Of a DNA stretch of 64,000 nt, positions 9,880 to 20,800 are shown one piece after another. Source of the stretch: Methyloprofundus sedimenti. GTDB taxonomy: Bacteria > Pseudomonadota > Gammaproteobacteria > Methylococcales > Methylomonadaceae. Position 1 is the first letter of the stretch. Every line of letters begins with the position of its first letter. The stretch lies in the NCBI RefSeq assembly GCF_002072955.1, contig NZ_LPUF01000001.1, forward strand, positions 157,001 through 221,000. Direction: 5' to 3'. A model generated the notes under the pieces. That model was not told the DNA's origin, ran no database searches, and was given only the letters and a program-made list of their open reading frames with translations. The translations under genes and the position numbers were made by a program.

Positions 9880-11556
9880 TTATACCACTGATATTTCAGA
9901 TAACTGACCATCCTCCAATCGAAAACAGCGATCAGCTACATGAAAATATTGCTCATCATGGGAAATCACAATTACTGTTTTGCCTTTATCTTTCAGCGCT
10001 GGCAAAATTTCCGTGTAAAAAATCTTCTTAAATATCGGATCCTGATCCGCCGCCCATTCATCAAACAGATAAAAAGGTCGATCTTCCAGATAGGCAACTA
10101 ATAATGCTAACCGCTTGCGTTGTCCTTGTGACAAATCCAATGTAGAAAACTCCCCGTGTTCAATTTGAACCTTATGATCTAATTGCAAACACGCCAAATA
10201 AGCACGAGCTTCAGCATCAAGCTCATTCCCATGAAAACCAAGTAGACTATCAAACAAATAAAAATCGGAAAAAACGGCTGAGAATTGCTGACGATATTCT
10301 TCTCGATTAGCTTTGGTAATGCATTGCTCCCCTAATCTTATTATTCCTTGTTCGGGCATATAAAGACCGACCATTAGCAGTGCCAGTGTCGTCTTACCAC
10401 TGCCATTGCCACCAGTAAGGAAGACGACTTCACCAGGTTGCAATGTCAGATCAACAGGGCCTAACGTAAAAGGACGGTCCTCACCTTCCTTGCTGTACTG
10501 ATGTGTCACTCCCATCAAGTTCAAAACAACCTGATGAGAAAATTCCAATGATTCCCCAGGCTTTGCCAATTCAGGTTCACGAGAATCCTTCCCCAAACCC
10601 TCAATTTTTTTTAATGCAATATTCCCTTTGGCCAAAAGTGGTAGACCCTCCACAAAAGCTGCTAAAGGAGATATCATATACAAAATAGTCAAGCAATAAC
10701 CCCGTAAAACATCAGGTTTCATTGCCGGCCAAATAGGCAGTACAGCGACATCCAATTCCACAACTTGTGCAAATTTAACGATAACTTCCTGCCCATACGG
10801 CAACAAAAAAAGCACAGTACCGATTGACAGATAAAATAAACTGTTACCCCAATTTCCTGCCAGAATATAAAAACTGATCCCTTTGATGTACTGTCGACGA
10901 TAGCTTTTTGCATCCGCTTCTAGGCATTCAGAAAAAAAAGCATTGCGACGCAGTTCGTGTAATTTCAGTTCTTTTACACCTTGCGTCAGACTGCGAAAAT
11001 GACCATACAAAGCATCATCGTATTCACGAGCCATTGTTAGACTATGCAGAGCTCGAGTCTCAATAAGTCGAAACCCAATCACCCCTACAAGTATCGAAAA
11101 CAACACAAGAATCAACAAGGCACTAGATAACCATCCCAAATAAAGCAAACAACCTAAAATAATGGCAGCATTAACGCAAAGCATTGGTAGCCATTGAAAT
11201 GCCTCTGCTAAGGTTGCGATATCTTGAGTCAAACATGCTAGAATTCTTGCAGGACCCACTTTTTGCAAACGTGAGAAAGATACCTGTAAAATCTGTCGAC
11301 TTAGCTTTAGGCGCAAATCAAAAATGACATCCTGCCCTAGTCGCATCAACAAAAAAGCTGAGATTATTCGAGCCACTAATAATAATCCACATAGCCCTGC
11401 AAAACACCACCCCAGTAGAACCAAAGTATTTTTTTCGTTACCCAAAGCCATATTAATAACGGCGATTAACCCAGCAGAACTTAATCCACTAATCAACCCA
11501 GCACACACAGAAAAAAATAAAACCCACCTCGAATTACCTAGTAAAAAACGGAACAT
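9880..11556 (-). CDS. Cyclic-peptide/siderophore ABC exporter, PvdE/SyrD-like
   Basis: This 558-residue half-transporter has an N-terminal membrane domain of about 330 residues and a C-terminal nucleotide-binding domain. The ATPase shows Walker A GGNGSGKTTLAL, signature LSQGQRKRLAL, Walker B YLFDEWAADQDP and the H-loop VISHDEQY. This layout and the Asp-rich Walker B region match the cyclic-peptide transporter family of PvdE, which moves the acylated pyoverdine precursor into the periplasm. It starts three bases after the acylase stop, so the two are co-transcribed, and both act at the same step of maturation. The natural neighbour downstream has been displaced by insertion elements. Confidence 0.88.
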   Translation of the reverse strand: MFRFLLGNSRWVLFFSVCAGLISGLSSAGLIAVINMALGNEKNTLVLLGWCFAGLCGLLLVARIISAFLLMRLGQDVIFDLRLKLSRQILQVSFSRLQKVGPARILACLTQDIATLAEAFQWLPMLCVNAAIILGCLLYLGWLSSALLILVLFSILVGVIGFRLIETRALHSLTMAREYDDALYGHFRSLTQGVKELKLHELRRNAFFSECLEADAKSYRRQYIKGISFYILAGNWGNSLFYLSIGTVLFLLPYGQEVIVKFAQVVELDVAVLPIWPAMKPDVLRGYCLTILYMISPLAAFVEGLPLLAKGNIALKKIEGLGKDSREPELAKPGESLEFSHQVVLNLMGVTHQYSKEGEDRPFTLGPVDLTLQPGEVVFLTGGNGSGKTTLALLMVGLYMPEQGIIRLGEQCITKANREEYRQQFSAVFSDFYLFDSLLGFHGNELDAEARAYLACLQLDHKVQIEHGEFSTLDLSQGQRKRLALLVAYLEDRPFYLFDEWAADQDPIFKKIFYTEILPALKDKGKTVIVISHDEQYFHVADRCFRLEDGQLSEISVV

Positions 11557-11559
11557 GTT

Positions 11560-13950
11560 TTATAATCCTGCATTATTTTCAGACGTAGGTACAAATGTAA
11601 GATGATGGACTGTTACTCCTGTCTCCAGCGGAGACGCTATGCCATCAACCCAAGCCTGTTGCTGATCACTATAATGAACTGAAAGCGGGTGACCTGACTG
11701 ACCACCGGGCATATGCAAAATACCATTTCCTTCATGCCCAGGTGACACAACCAGACGTTCGCTTACTCCGTAGTCGGCAGCCGAGATTCTTACACATTGC
11801 TTACAACCAGGCAAAGTAACCTGAGGCATATCCAACCAGTTTTTCAGTAATGGAAAGGAAGCCGAAAAAGGATGAGAAATACTGACTTGGTTAATCCCTC
11901 CCCAAACTAAGCTATTGGGTAAATCAGCTGGATTCTGCTGTAAAACATTGCGTTCAGATTGAACCAGTAATCTAAGCAAAAATGAATCCCAATCCCGATA
12001 GTGAATTTTATCGGGTAGCAATTCCGGCAATTTTGTTTCCAGTAACTGTTGCAAAGGAATATCAACCATTCCTGAAGAGAATTGAAACTCAGAATCATAC
12101 TGTCGGCATTTCTGCATAAAAGGGGCAATTACAGCATCCAATAAAAGTTCACGAAACTCCACCAGAACCGCAAACCCTACAGAATTTTTCTCAGCAAAAC
12201 CATCCCAGTTTGTCAGCCTTTGTTTAAGTCTCACTTGCGCTTCATCGTTACTTTCATTTAGGAGAGATAAAGCCAACTGTTGATAAAAACGATAAAATTC
12301 CACTCTTGTATCTAGTTGCAAAGCAAGCATTTCTCTTTCTGTAATATTTTGTGCTTCGGTAAGAGTTTCAGTAATGCGATAAGCGCGGTAACCTTGATCG
12401 AAATCATTTCCTATCTCATAGGAATAGTCATCACCCAACATTCTCTGATTGGCATTAACAATGAAACCGGAAGGAGGATTTAGCAAGTGAGGTAGTTCGT
12501 CAGGTAAAATATAGCCATTCCAACCGCGTGAACCATCAGCCCAGGAAAGACTCACCGAACCATTCAGCCCAAAGCGTTTAGGAATTTTACCGGTATAAGT
12601 CCAACCGATATTACCCTGCTTGTCTGCTATCAATGCATTCAAGGGTGGACCACCCGCTTGGTTAAACACTGTTAGTGCCGCCTGTACATCCTGTACTTTA
12701 TCCAGATTAAGCAAATGTAAATCGGTAGCGCTGGGATCTAAGGCTGTCCAGTGCACCGCTACGGATTTGGAAAGCAAGGGTTTAGATAACATAGGGCCCC
12801 ACACCGTAGTTTGTACTATGAATGTATAATCCGCCTCACCTTTTACATGAACCGTTTCCTCTCGCTCACCAAAACGCACAAAACCTTCTGGAGTCTGATA
12901 CTTTTTGGGGTCGTCAGGATCAAGCTCCAACGAAACCAAATCCACATAATCCCCTTCTATATTGGTAAATCCCCAGGCCACCTTGCCATTCGAACCAACG
13001 ACCATCAACGGAACACCAGGTAAAGTGAGACCAGTGAGTTGCACATCGTCGTAATGAATTTCAGCCCGGTACCAAATATTCGGAACCCGTAACGCTAAAT
13101 GCATATCATTAGCTAAAATTGCTCGTCCATCCCAGGTTTTAGAAGATCCAACCACCCAGCCATTCGATCCTTTAGGCGGAGGGCCATCCGTCACTAAACC
13201 AGTGTAACGTTCATGGTTATCATTGATATCCAACAACGCAGACAATTCATCTTTAGGAATGGGTTGTGAAGAAATGCCTGATGCTTTACCATTCAGAAGT
13301 CGATCAGTATATAGATCAATAGAAGGCATAAAAAACTCATTTACAGCTTCAGGTAAAGCCGCTTTCATAATACTGCTCCTGCGTTCCCCATCGCTCGTCC
13401 AGCCTAAATCGGCTTCCATACCCAATACAACCAGCAGGCTATCCTCGGGCAACCAGACAGAAGGACTGTAACCCAGCAACAAAAATTCGGGCGGTAAAAC
13501 TGATAAAGAACCTATAGCCTGATTAACACCGTCTGCGTATGCCTGCAACACCTGTTTTTGATCTTGCGGAAGACTTAGAAAAATATCGTTTGCCACCTGT
13601 TCAAACCCCATCACCCGATGCCATCGGTCGGATTCTTTCAATGCTGCCCCCATCACTTCAGCCAAACGACCTGCCATATGCCGACGTAATAAATCCATCT
13701 GAAATAAACGCTCGCGTGCTGTTAAAAAACCAAGTGCTTGAAATGCATCTTCTTGCGATTTTGCTGATATATTTGGAATACCTTTTTTGTCGAAATCCAC
13801 TGTAACTTGAGAAGAAAAGCCTGATAGATGATACTCTCCATCCAGGGCAGGCAACGATTCCAGCAAGACAACGTAAATTCCAAGGCAATTAATAACTACC
13901 ATTAAAACAATAGTGAGAATAACCCTTTGATAAAACTTTTTTTGTTTCAA
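11560..13950 (-). CDS. Penicillin-acylase family N-terminal nucleophile hydrolase, PvdQ-like
   Basis: The protein is about 796 residues from the preferred TTG start at 13950, which has GGAG six bases upstream; the longer frame to 14043 also begins at TTG but lacks a good ribosome site. An N-terminal membrane anchor or uncleaved signal (VILTIVLMVVINCLGIYVVLL) is followed by the alpha chain, a linker, and the autocatalytic cleavage site KG-SNGWVV near residue 262, whose Ser would be the beta-chain nucleophile. Later motifs such as NDMHLALRVPNIWY and GLTLPGVPLMVVGSNG are typical of the family. In pyoverdine maturation PvdQ removes the fatty acyl chain in the periplasm. The fatty acyl-AMP ligase domain and PvdE-like exporter here make the same role likely. 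Quorum-signal acylase activity is an alternative. Confidence 0.88.
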   Translation of the reverse strand: MKQKKFYQRVILTIVLMVVINCLGIYVVLLESLPALDGEYHLSGFSSQVTVDFDKKGIPNISAKSQEDAFQALGFLTARERLFQMDLLRRHMAGRLAEVMGAALKESDRWHRVMGFEQVANDIFLSLPQDQKQVLQAYADGVNQAIGSLSVLPPEFLLLGYSPSVWLPEDSLLVVLGMEADLGWTSDGERRSSIMKAALPEAVNEFFMPSIDLYTDRLLNGKASGISSQPIPKDELSALLDINDNHERYTGLVTDGPPPKGSNGWVVGSSKTWDGRAILANDMHLALRVPNIWYRAEIHYDDVQLTGLTLPGVPLMVVGSNGKVAWGFTNIEGDYVDLVSLELDPDDPKKYQTPEGFVRFGEREETVHVKGEADYTFIVQTTVWGPMLSKPLLSKSVAVHWTALDPSATDLHLLNLDKVQDVQAALTVFNQAGGPPLNALIADKQGNIGWTYTGKIPKRFGLNGSVSLSWADGSRGWNGYILPDELPHLLNPPSGFIVNANQRMLGDDYSYEIGNDFDQGYRAYRITETLTEAQNITEREMLALQLDTRVEFYRFYQQLALSLLNESNDEAQVRLKQRLTNWDGFAEKNSVGFAVLVEFRELLLDAVIAPFMQKCRQYDSEFQFSSGMVDIPLQQLLETKLPELLPDKIHYRDWDSFLLRLLVQSERNVLQQNPADLPNSLVWGGINQVSISHPFSASFPLLKNWLDMPQVTLPGCKQCVRISAADYGVSERLVVSPGHEGNGILHMPGGQSGHPLSVHYSDQQQAWVDGIASPLETGVTVHHLTFVPTSENNAGL

Positions 13951-14079
13951 ACATCGCTCCAATTCAAAACGGTCACAAAACGAGTACCGGAAAACGTTAA
14001 TGTGATAGGAAACTGTTACACTCTGATGAACAGCATGAGTCAAAACAGCAACTTAATTTAGCAGAAGACCCCATACTCC

Positions 14080-15324
14080 TCATCCAAACAGTAATTTCCC
14101 AAATTGTAGTGCGATGGGCTCGCTACCAAAAGATGTCACTTCACCTCTCTCATAAACTTCTTCAACACTTGCAGTATCATTGATCAAATTAAGGAATGCC
14201 CCATAGGTAATTGCAATGGTACAATCAGCTTGATCCTCGTCACGTGCCTCGCGTATTTCTGCAACTGATTCTGAGAGATCGATTACCCAAGATCCGCCAC
14301 CTTTACCATCTACAACGAATCGACACATACCCCGTAGCATATCAACTTTGCCACCTTTTTCTCTAATGATTTCTCTTACCTTAATCTTAAAAAATTCATC
14401 TGGTTCTATTTGCTTAGCATGACTGTATTTTTCTGAATGTGATTCGATTGATAAAATGTCCTTACAGTTATCCTGATAAAAACTTTCAAGACTAGGATAA
14501 TCAAGCCAATCGTTCACTTTGTCGAGCCGTTCTTTGAGGCCGCCGGGAATCGTCGCGAGAGGTATAGATTTTCCTTTACCGATTGAATCCCCACTGATTC
14601 GCCTAGAAAAATGAACCTTAAGATCACCTTCTCCTTGATCATGCTGCACCGAAAACACTTTCTGCAGAATGCATTCCTCCCAATCGACCCCTAAGAACTC
14701 AAATAGTGGAGGAAGCACAGTCAGAGGGTCATTAACCATGTGTTCATAATGAACTCTGAAGCACTGATCTGGATGAGTTGTTTCGAATGTAAATATCTTT
14801 TCGTTTTTTGCCAACCAATTTTCAGCCATGGCAACAACTAAATTTTCTGGATATCTTTGTACAAACTGTACTAGTTCAGGCATAAAACCCAGAGGATTAA
14901 ATTTCAAGCAGGAATGAACCACATCCATACAATTACGATAAAGGCATATATACCTTGCTTCTGGAAACAAGTCAGACAATATCTTAAGATAATCAGTATT
15001 CAACGTAGTTTTTTCACACCAAATACTCTTATTACGAGCAGCGGAATAACGCTCCATCAATCCATCGATAATCCCTCTAACTTCCTGTAAAACCAGCTCT
15101 TTCCGTTCTATTTCCTTAGTGGCATCAAAAGTTTGTCCAAGGGAATAATTCATTGTACGGTACAACTCATTGCTCATGGAACCGAGATACAGTTGTCCAG
15201 GGCATGCAATTTCTGAATGAGTATCGACAATCAGGCGTAATAAGGTCGAACCTGAGCGCTCACAGGACAGAATGAAAATTGGTTGAACCTTGGCTTTATC
15301 AGCACGGAGAGAAGTCATATGCAA
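14080..15324 (-). CDS. Sulfotransferase fused to a C-terminal SCP2-like domain
   Basis: Residues about 14-290 are a PAPS-dependent sulfotransferase: the 5'-phosphosulfate loop is CERSGSTLLR and the 3'-phosphate site is YRNCMDVVHSC. The last ~95 residues (GMCRFVVDGKGGGSWVIDLS ... IALQFGKLLFG) look like an SCP2/sterol-carrier domain, a lipid-binding fold with a characteristic C-terminal LxFGKL. A lipid-binding module would suit an acylated peptide substrate still on its chain. The start is TTG 15324, spaced well from AAGGA; an ATG at 15318 is the alternative. It ends 36 bases before the long acylase frame and is in the same operon. Sulfation of the siderophore or its lipid is inferred, not shown. 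Confidence 0.82.
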   Translation of the reverse strand: MHMTSLRADKAKVQPIFILSCERSGSTLLRLIVDTHSEIACPGQLYLGSMSNELYRTMNYSLGQTFDATKEIERKELVLQEVRGIIDGLMERYSAARNKSIWCEKTTLNTDYLKILSDLFPEARYICLYRNCMDVVHSCLKFNPLGFMPELVQFVQRYPENLVVAMAENWLAKNEKIFTFETTHPDQCFRVHYEHMVNDPLTVLPPLFEFLGVDWEECILQKVFSVQHDQGEGDLKVHFSRRISGDSIGKGKSIPLATIPGGLKERLDKVNDWLDYPSLESFYQDNCKDILSIESHSEKYSHAKQIEPDEFFKIKVREIIREKGGKVDMLRGMCRFVVDGKGGGSWVIDLSESVAEIREARDEDQADCTIAITYGAFLNLINDTASVEEVYERGEVTSFGSEPIALQFGKLLFG

Positions 15325-15448
15325 TAGTATCCTTTCAAATATTTTAAGGGATGTAAACGTTATTAAACCATTAACAGAGTAGGTTACAGCAAGATACTCA
15401 ATATTTATAATTCAAAAAAGAACGATTATTTTAAAAACATAATCTATC

Positions 15449-15622
15449 TCAGTTTATTATTGATCGAATTATTCTTCTTAGCAGTAAGCCTTTTGTTATC
15501 AAATTAGAACTAACCACACAACAACCATTTGTTTTCAATAAAGCAGATAATTCATCTCTGGGAATCGGTGGCGATGAAACTTCAACATCTTTTTTATTCA
15601 ATAGGTTATCAGCATGCCTCAC
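15449..15622 (-). CDS. Possible 57-residue protein coupled to the aminotransferase gene
   Basis: A GTG at 15622, with GGGAG eight bases upstream, opens a frame that overlaps the last codons of the aminotransferase gene and runs to TGA at 15449-15451. The product has a polar first half (NLLNKKDVEVSSPPIPRDEL) and a second half with a Cys pair and a basic hydrophobic end. It resembles nothing I recognise. It fills most of the only sizeable gap (284 bases) inside the operon. It may be a real small gene, a remnant of a larger one, or chance. Confidence 0.3.
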   Translation of the reverse strand: MRHADNLLNKKDVEVSSPPIPRDELSALLKTNGCCVVSSNLITKGLLLRRIIRSIIN

Positions 15623-17843
15623 CTTTAATACTCCCTACCAGCTGTGCAACACCAGACCTAAACTGAGCTACCATCAATAAATAAAGAAAAATAAAACCAT
15701 GCTTGAGTCCAAATAAGAAAAAGACTAAACGATTAATTTTTAAGGATTTTTCAATACCGGCTACTAATTCAAGAATCTCAGAATCAGAAATATTCAAAGG
15801 TGGTAGTAATCGGCAGAAATATTGTAAAACATGTCCTTGAGAGAGAAATAAACGCGAAACAAGTAATTCAGAAATGTCTTTACCAAACAGTGATAGTGGA
15901 AACCTCTCCAAATCAAGTAGTAATTGTAAATGAAGTCCTTCTCCTCTTATTTCTTTTAATAACGGAGACTGTTTGACAATTTTATTCAACTCAGACTTTA
16001 ATAAACCTCCCGCATTCTTGATGCGATCTTTACCGTACAGTTTGTTTGCATTTATTAAGCTATTTAATGCTATATGCGCCCCTAATTGGTTGAGAAACAA
16101 ACTCTGATAGCGTGTTACCAATTTTTCATTAACAAGCTTGGCACGACTATATATTTCATCGGTAAACAACACAGCCGAAACAGGAAATGTCAAATCACTT
16201 AAACCTTTAGACAGAGTAATGATATCCGGCTCATACTGAGTTCGGTTGAAAGATACAAAGGGTCCGGTTCTAAACATTCCATTCAGTATTTCATCAATGC
16301 CAATAATGTAATCATAATCCTTTTTATATTCGAAAATTATATCCATCAGCCTTGATGGAACTCGATCCAGGCTATTACCTTGCATAACTTCAAACCAAAC
16401 TAAAGCAATTTTTCCAGACTGCAATTCCTTTAACAATTCAGCTTCAGCATTCTCAGCAAAAATATCCAGATAAACAACATCCCAATACAAAGGTGCAAAA
16501 GGCTTTCTATCGAATTCCTCTTCACTACCATTTATGGAAATCATAGTCTTACCAGCATAATTACCTTTAAAAACAAGAATTATGCTTTTTCCCGAATTGG
16601 CAAGCATGGCCAGTGACATAGCAATATCAACTGCGCAAGCACCGCTCACTGCCGGAAATACATTACCCAATCCGGTTAAGTCGCTTAACATGTGAGCTAG
16701 TTCCTTCCAATAATTGAAGGTTGGTTGGTGGGTTTCTAGCAGCCGTCCTATATCGTCCGGGTTATATCCCCGCAAATTACTACCGGCACCTCCGATGCAA
16801 TCAATTAAATTAACTTTTTTACCGTATTGATCCTTAATGGTAATCTTCGAACCTTTAGCACTGATTATATCTAAGTCAAGCTTTGCAGCCCGATAAATTA
16901 AAGGTGTCATTGAATTAATATAAGTACGAAATATTTCCATTCGTGCATCCAAGTTATCCGCAATATTCTCAAGCTGAAAAAGAATATCTGATGTTACTGA
17001 AATTTTTTCAAGAACCCTGTCACGAACTATAGATGTAACTAAACTATTACCACCATAAGTTGACGAATGTATAAAACAGGTGGAGATATTGCCCCAAACT
17101 CTGTAAAGGTTATCTATCACCGAAAAAGCAGCAAAAGGAACCTGATGATCAGTCAATTCTTCTCCCCAAATAATAATATCGGGGGTATAAGATATAAAAC
17201 TTAGAGCTAGCTCTATCACTCTGTCTGTTACATGTGAAGTATCAATTACCAAAGTCGCTTTATTCTCTTTACAAATTTGTTGTATGTCATTCAAACAGTC
17301 AATAGAAAAATCATCATATAAACAAAAGACCACTGCGTTAGTCGATACGCATGATTTGTTTAAATAATTTAATAAGTCAGAAAACACGTCGTAAAAAAAC
17401 ACATTAGGAACAAGTGCTTTACTCGACCCTTGAGACAACGGATCAAACAAAGCATCGTAATAGCGACCTTTGTCATAAACCAATACATTTCCAGTGCTAT
17501 TGGAATGGATAATACCTGCATTGTGTCTTGAAATTTTTATTGCCCCATGCAAAGCTTCAATACGGGAATTACAAAAAAAGGTTTTATAAATTTTCCTTGT
17601 GCCTTTTTTTCTTAATACATTAATATATTCACACAATAAGTAGGCGGCCTGTGCGGATTCTGCAAAAATAGGTTGAGAAGCTAACAGGAAAGTTACTTTA
17701 CCAGTTTGATTGCGTTGCTGAATCGTATTTAATATCGAACTGGTTGCTGGCTTATATAATCCCCCTCCAATACTTAGTTCTTTTCTCTCGACGGAAATAC
17801 TAACACTATTTATACGCAATTTCATATCCTCAAAGACTATCAT
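15609..17843 (-). CDS. Double-length class III aminotransferase with a degenerate first half
   Basis: About 744 residues from ATG 17843, which overlaps the synthetase stop; ATG 17825 is possible. The C-terminal half is a PLP class III aminotransferase: SGACAVDIAM binds phosphate, GNYAGKT holds the ring-stacking Tyr, IGIDEI holds the Asp, and LSKGLSDLTFPVSAV the Schiff-base Lys (about residue 546). The N-terminal half repeats this fold: YTPDIIIWGEELTDHQVPFAAFSV aligns with YEPDIITLSKGLSDLTFPVSAV, but Glu (about 228) replaces the Lys. It ends in a hydrophobic segment (LVFFLFGLKHGFIFLYLLMV) that may touch the membrane. Translational coupling to a reductase-terminated synthetase suggests it converts the released aldehyde to an amine, as MxcL does in myxochelin. 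The first half may be structural. Confidence 0.8.
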   Translation of the reverse strand: MIVFEDMKLRINSVSISVERKELSIGGGLYKPATSSILNTIQQRNQTGKVTFLLASQPIFAESAQAAYLLCEYINVLRKKGTRKIYKTFFCNSRIEALHGAIKISRHNAGIIHSNSTGNVLVYDKGRYYDALFDPLSQGSSKALVPNVFFYDVFSDLLNYLNKSCVSTNAVVFCLYDDFSIDCLNDIQQICKENKATLVIDTSHVTDRVIELALSFISYTPDIIIWGEELTDHQVPFAAFSVIDNLYRVWGNISTCFIHSSTYGGNSLVTSIVRDRVLEKISVTSDILFQLENIADNLDARMEIFRTYINSMTPLIYRAAKLDLDIISAKGSKITIKDQYGKKVNLIDCIGGAGSNLRGYNPDDIGRLLETHQPTFNYWKELAHMLSDLTGLGNVFPAVSGACAVDIAMSLAMLANSGKSIILVFKGNYAGKTMISINGSEEEFDRKPFAPLYWDVVYLDIFAENAEAELLKELQSGKIALVWFEVMQGNSLDRVPSRLMDIIFEYKKDYDYIIGIDEILNGMFRTGPFVSFNRTQYEPDIITLSKGLSDLTFPVSAVLFTDEIYSRAKLVNEKLVTRYQSLFLNQLGAHIALNSLINANKLYGKDRIKNAGGLLKSELNKIVKQSPLLKEIRGEGLHLQLLLDLERFPLSLFGKDISELLVSRLFLSQGHVLQYFCRLLPPLNISDSEILELVAGIEKSLKINRLVFFLFGLKHGFIFLYLLMVAQFRSGVAQLVGSIKGEAC

Positions 17844-20800
17844 TGGCAGTATGTAAAGGTGGATTGAGGAAATTGATGCGAATAAAATAAGCAATGTATC
17901 GATGCACTATTTCGTTATCAATATCAGGACAAACAACACCACTATCCCTCAAAGCTATAACTGTTTTCTTACAACTAAAATGGGGTGAATGAGCCTCTTC
18001 AGCCGAATCGCTAATGTGTTTCGTAAGAAGAAATACCAACGGATACAATGGATGCTCAGGCGAACCATCGACTTCTTTGTCAATTTTGTTTATCCACTCT
18101 TGCATAGAAACGAGATCAAGCTTAAACCTCTCAGCTCGCAGTACATCAATTATCAGACGGTTGGAAACGGAATTAGGATTATTCAGGTGAAAAGTTTGCC
18201 CTCGGGATTCGTGTTTACTAGAAAGATATACAATCGCCTTGCTGACATAATCTACGGGAGCTATGTCAAATCCTGTCCATTCAGTTGGGGCATAGCCAAC
18301 ATCAACATAAGCTTTGATCATCCGGCAAATAAAATCACCAGTGTTCCACACGCCGGTTTGACTATGCCCAGAGATCTGTGCAGGTCTAAAAATACAAACT
18401 GGTATTCCACGTTTACCAGCTACCCTAACTATCTTTTCTGCCACCCACTTTGATTGTGCATAACCACCAATCAGTCCGGAACAATCTTCAGGAAAATCAT
18501 CTTCCACGACTTTTTCTGAATCAGAATTCAAATCATCTTTAAATATGGATACAGTGGAAATATAATGAACAGGTTTGATCTTTTCTGTGCAGGCAAGACG
18601 TAACACTTCCTGGGTGCCTATCACGTTGGCAGGCTTTAAAGTTGAATAAGGATAAATAAAATTAACCAATGCACCATTATGGTAAATCACATCAATTACT
18701 TCCACTAATTGTTGCCATTGGCTTGTTTGAATTCCAAGATGCGCTTTGGATAAATCACCACATACGGGATAGATTTTAGAGGCATAATCATTGTCCCATA
18801 AACCATAATCTTCTAGGCTTCGTTTTATTTTTTCAAACCCTTGCTCCGATGTCGAAGAGCGCACCAGACAATAAATATCTATTGAAGTTTGTTGTAACAA
18901 TTCTTTCAACAAAAACACACCAAGGTAGCCCGTTGCACCTGTCAAAAATATGCTCTTTATATTTGAGATAGGGTGATATTGAGAATCTGGACGAATAGAA
19001 TCATCAAGTCTAGCTTCCTCTTTCCAATCAATGGAGTCTACATTTGAATCTTCATTAACGTTATCTGCAACTAATAATTGTGCTTGTGAAGCCAAGGTGG
19101 GTGATTGAAATAAATCGAGTAATGGTAAATTACAACTAAATGATTCCCTGATTTTAAATAATAATTGTGTTGCTAAAATGGAATGCCCCCCCAACCCAAA
19201 AAAGTCATCATGGACACCAACCTCTTCAACACCTAACACGTCACTCCATAGTTGCGCTAATCTTTGTTCCACTTGACTTCTTGGTGCAATGTATTCGGTA
19301 GCCAGTAAATGTCTGCTACCTAAGGCAGGCAGTGCATTCCTGTCCAGTTTCCCATTCGGATTCAATGGTAATTCATCCATAAAAATATACATACTAGGCA
19401 ACATGTATGTGGGTAAGTTTTTTTTCAAAATTGTTCTAAAATACTCTGCATCCTGTTGGACTTGAGCCGAACAAACGATATATGCGACTAATCTCTTTTC
19501 GCCGGGTTGATCTTCACGAGCCATAACCACAGCATCTTTAATTTGTTGACATTGCAACAATTGAGCCTCAATTTCAGTCAACTCAATACGGAATCCGCGA
19601 ATTTTGACTTGGTAATCCGTTCGCCCTAAAAACTCTATATTGCCTCCCAGACTAAAACGAGCTAAATCACCAGTTTTGTATAAACGACTACCGTCTCCCC
19701 GAAAAAAGTTGGGAACAAACTGCATCGCTGTTTGCTTAGGCTGTTCAAAGTATCCACGGGCAACTCCTCCCCCTCCAATATAAATTTCTCCATTCACTCC
19801 CACAGGAACTGGGCTTAGACATTTATCTAAAATATAAATCTGAATATTACTTATAGGTTTGCCAATTGAACTGGATATCCCCTCATCGAATGCTTTTGTC
19901 TGATAAACACTACACCATACTGTCGTTTCTGTGGGACCATACTCATTGTAGAGTTCCACTTGTGGAAATTTGGCATAATGCTGATTAACCATAATGGAAG
20001 GACAAACATCCCCAGCTAAAATTACAGTACCTAATGAATCAATTTTATCCCTGGTTGCATGTTCTAATAGCAAATTGTAAAATGCTGGCAGAGCAAGCAG
20101 ATGAGTTACTTTGTCCTGAACAATACACTCAACTAAAACTGAGGAATCGGCGAGCATTTCATCAGATGAAATACACAATTTCCCACCTTGAATTAAAGTC
20201 CAAAAAATCCCTGCAACAGAACTATCAAAAGCAAAGGAAGATAACAAAAGAAAACAGTCTATTGGTTCTTGATAATAATGAAGTCGAGCGTAGGTAGAAT
20301 TTACAATATTTCTGTGACTGATTACTACACCTTTTGACTTACCAGTTGAACCAGATGTATATATCATATAAGCGCTGTTTTCAGGTATCATTTTAGATGA
20401 TAAATTCTCTTTCGAGTATTTCGATATTTTCCCCCACGCGCTGTCTAAGCAGATTGTCTTAGGAGATACTTTAGGTAATCTTGCCAACAAAGGTTCTTTT
20501 GTCAACAGTAAAATTGACCGAGAATCTATCAATAAATGCGTAATTCGCTTTTTAGGATAACTAGGATCAATCGGTACATAGCACCCTCCAGCTTTAAGTA
20601 TCCCCAATAATCCAACGATCATTTCCAAAGAGCGATCAATACAAATAGCAACCTGCATCTCAGGCTTTACACCTTCAGATCTAAGATAATTTGCTAATCG
20701 ATTGGCATCTTCATTAAGTTTTTTATATTTTATAGTTTTTTTCTTATAAACTACTGCTACTTTGTTAGGGTTAATTTCAGCTCTTTCCTCAAAAATATGA

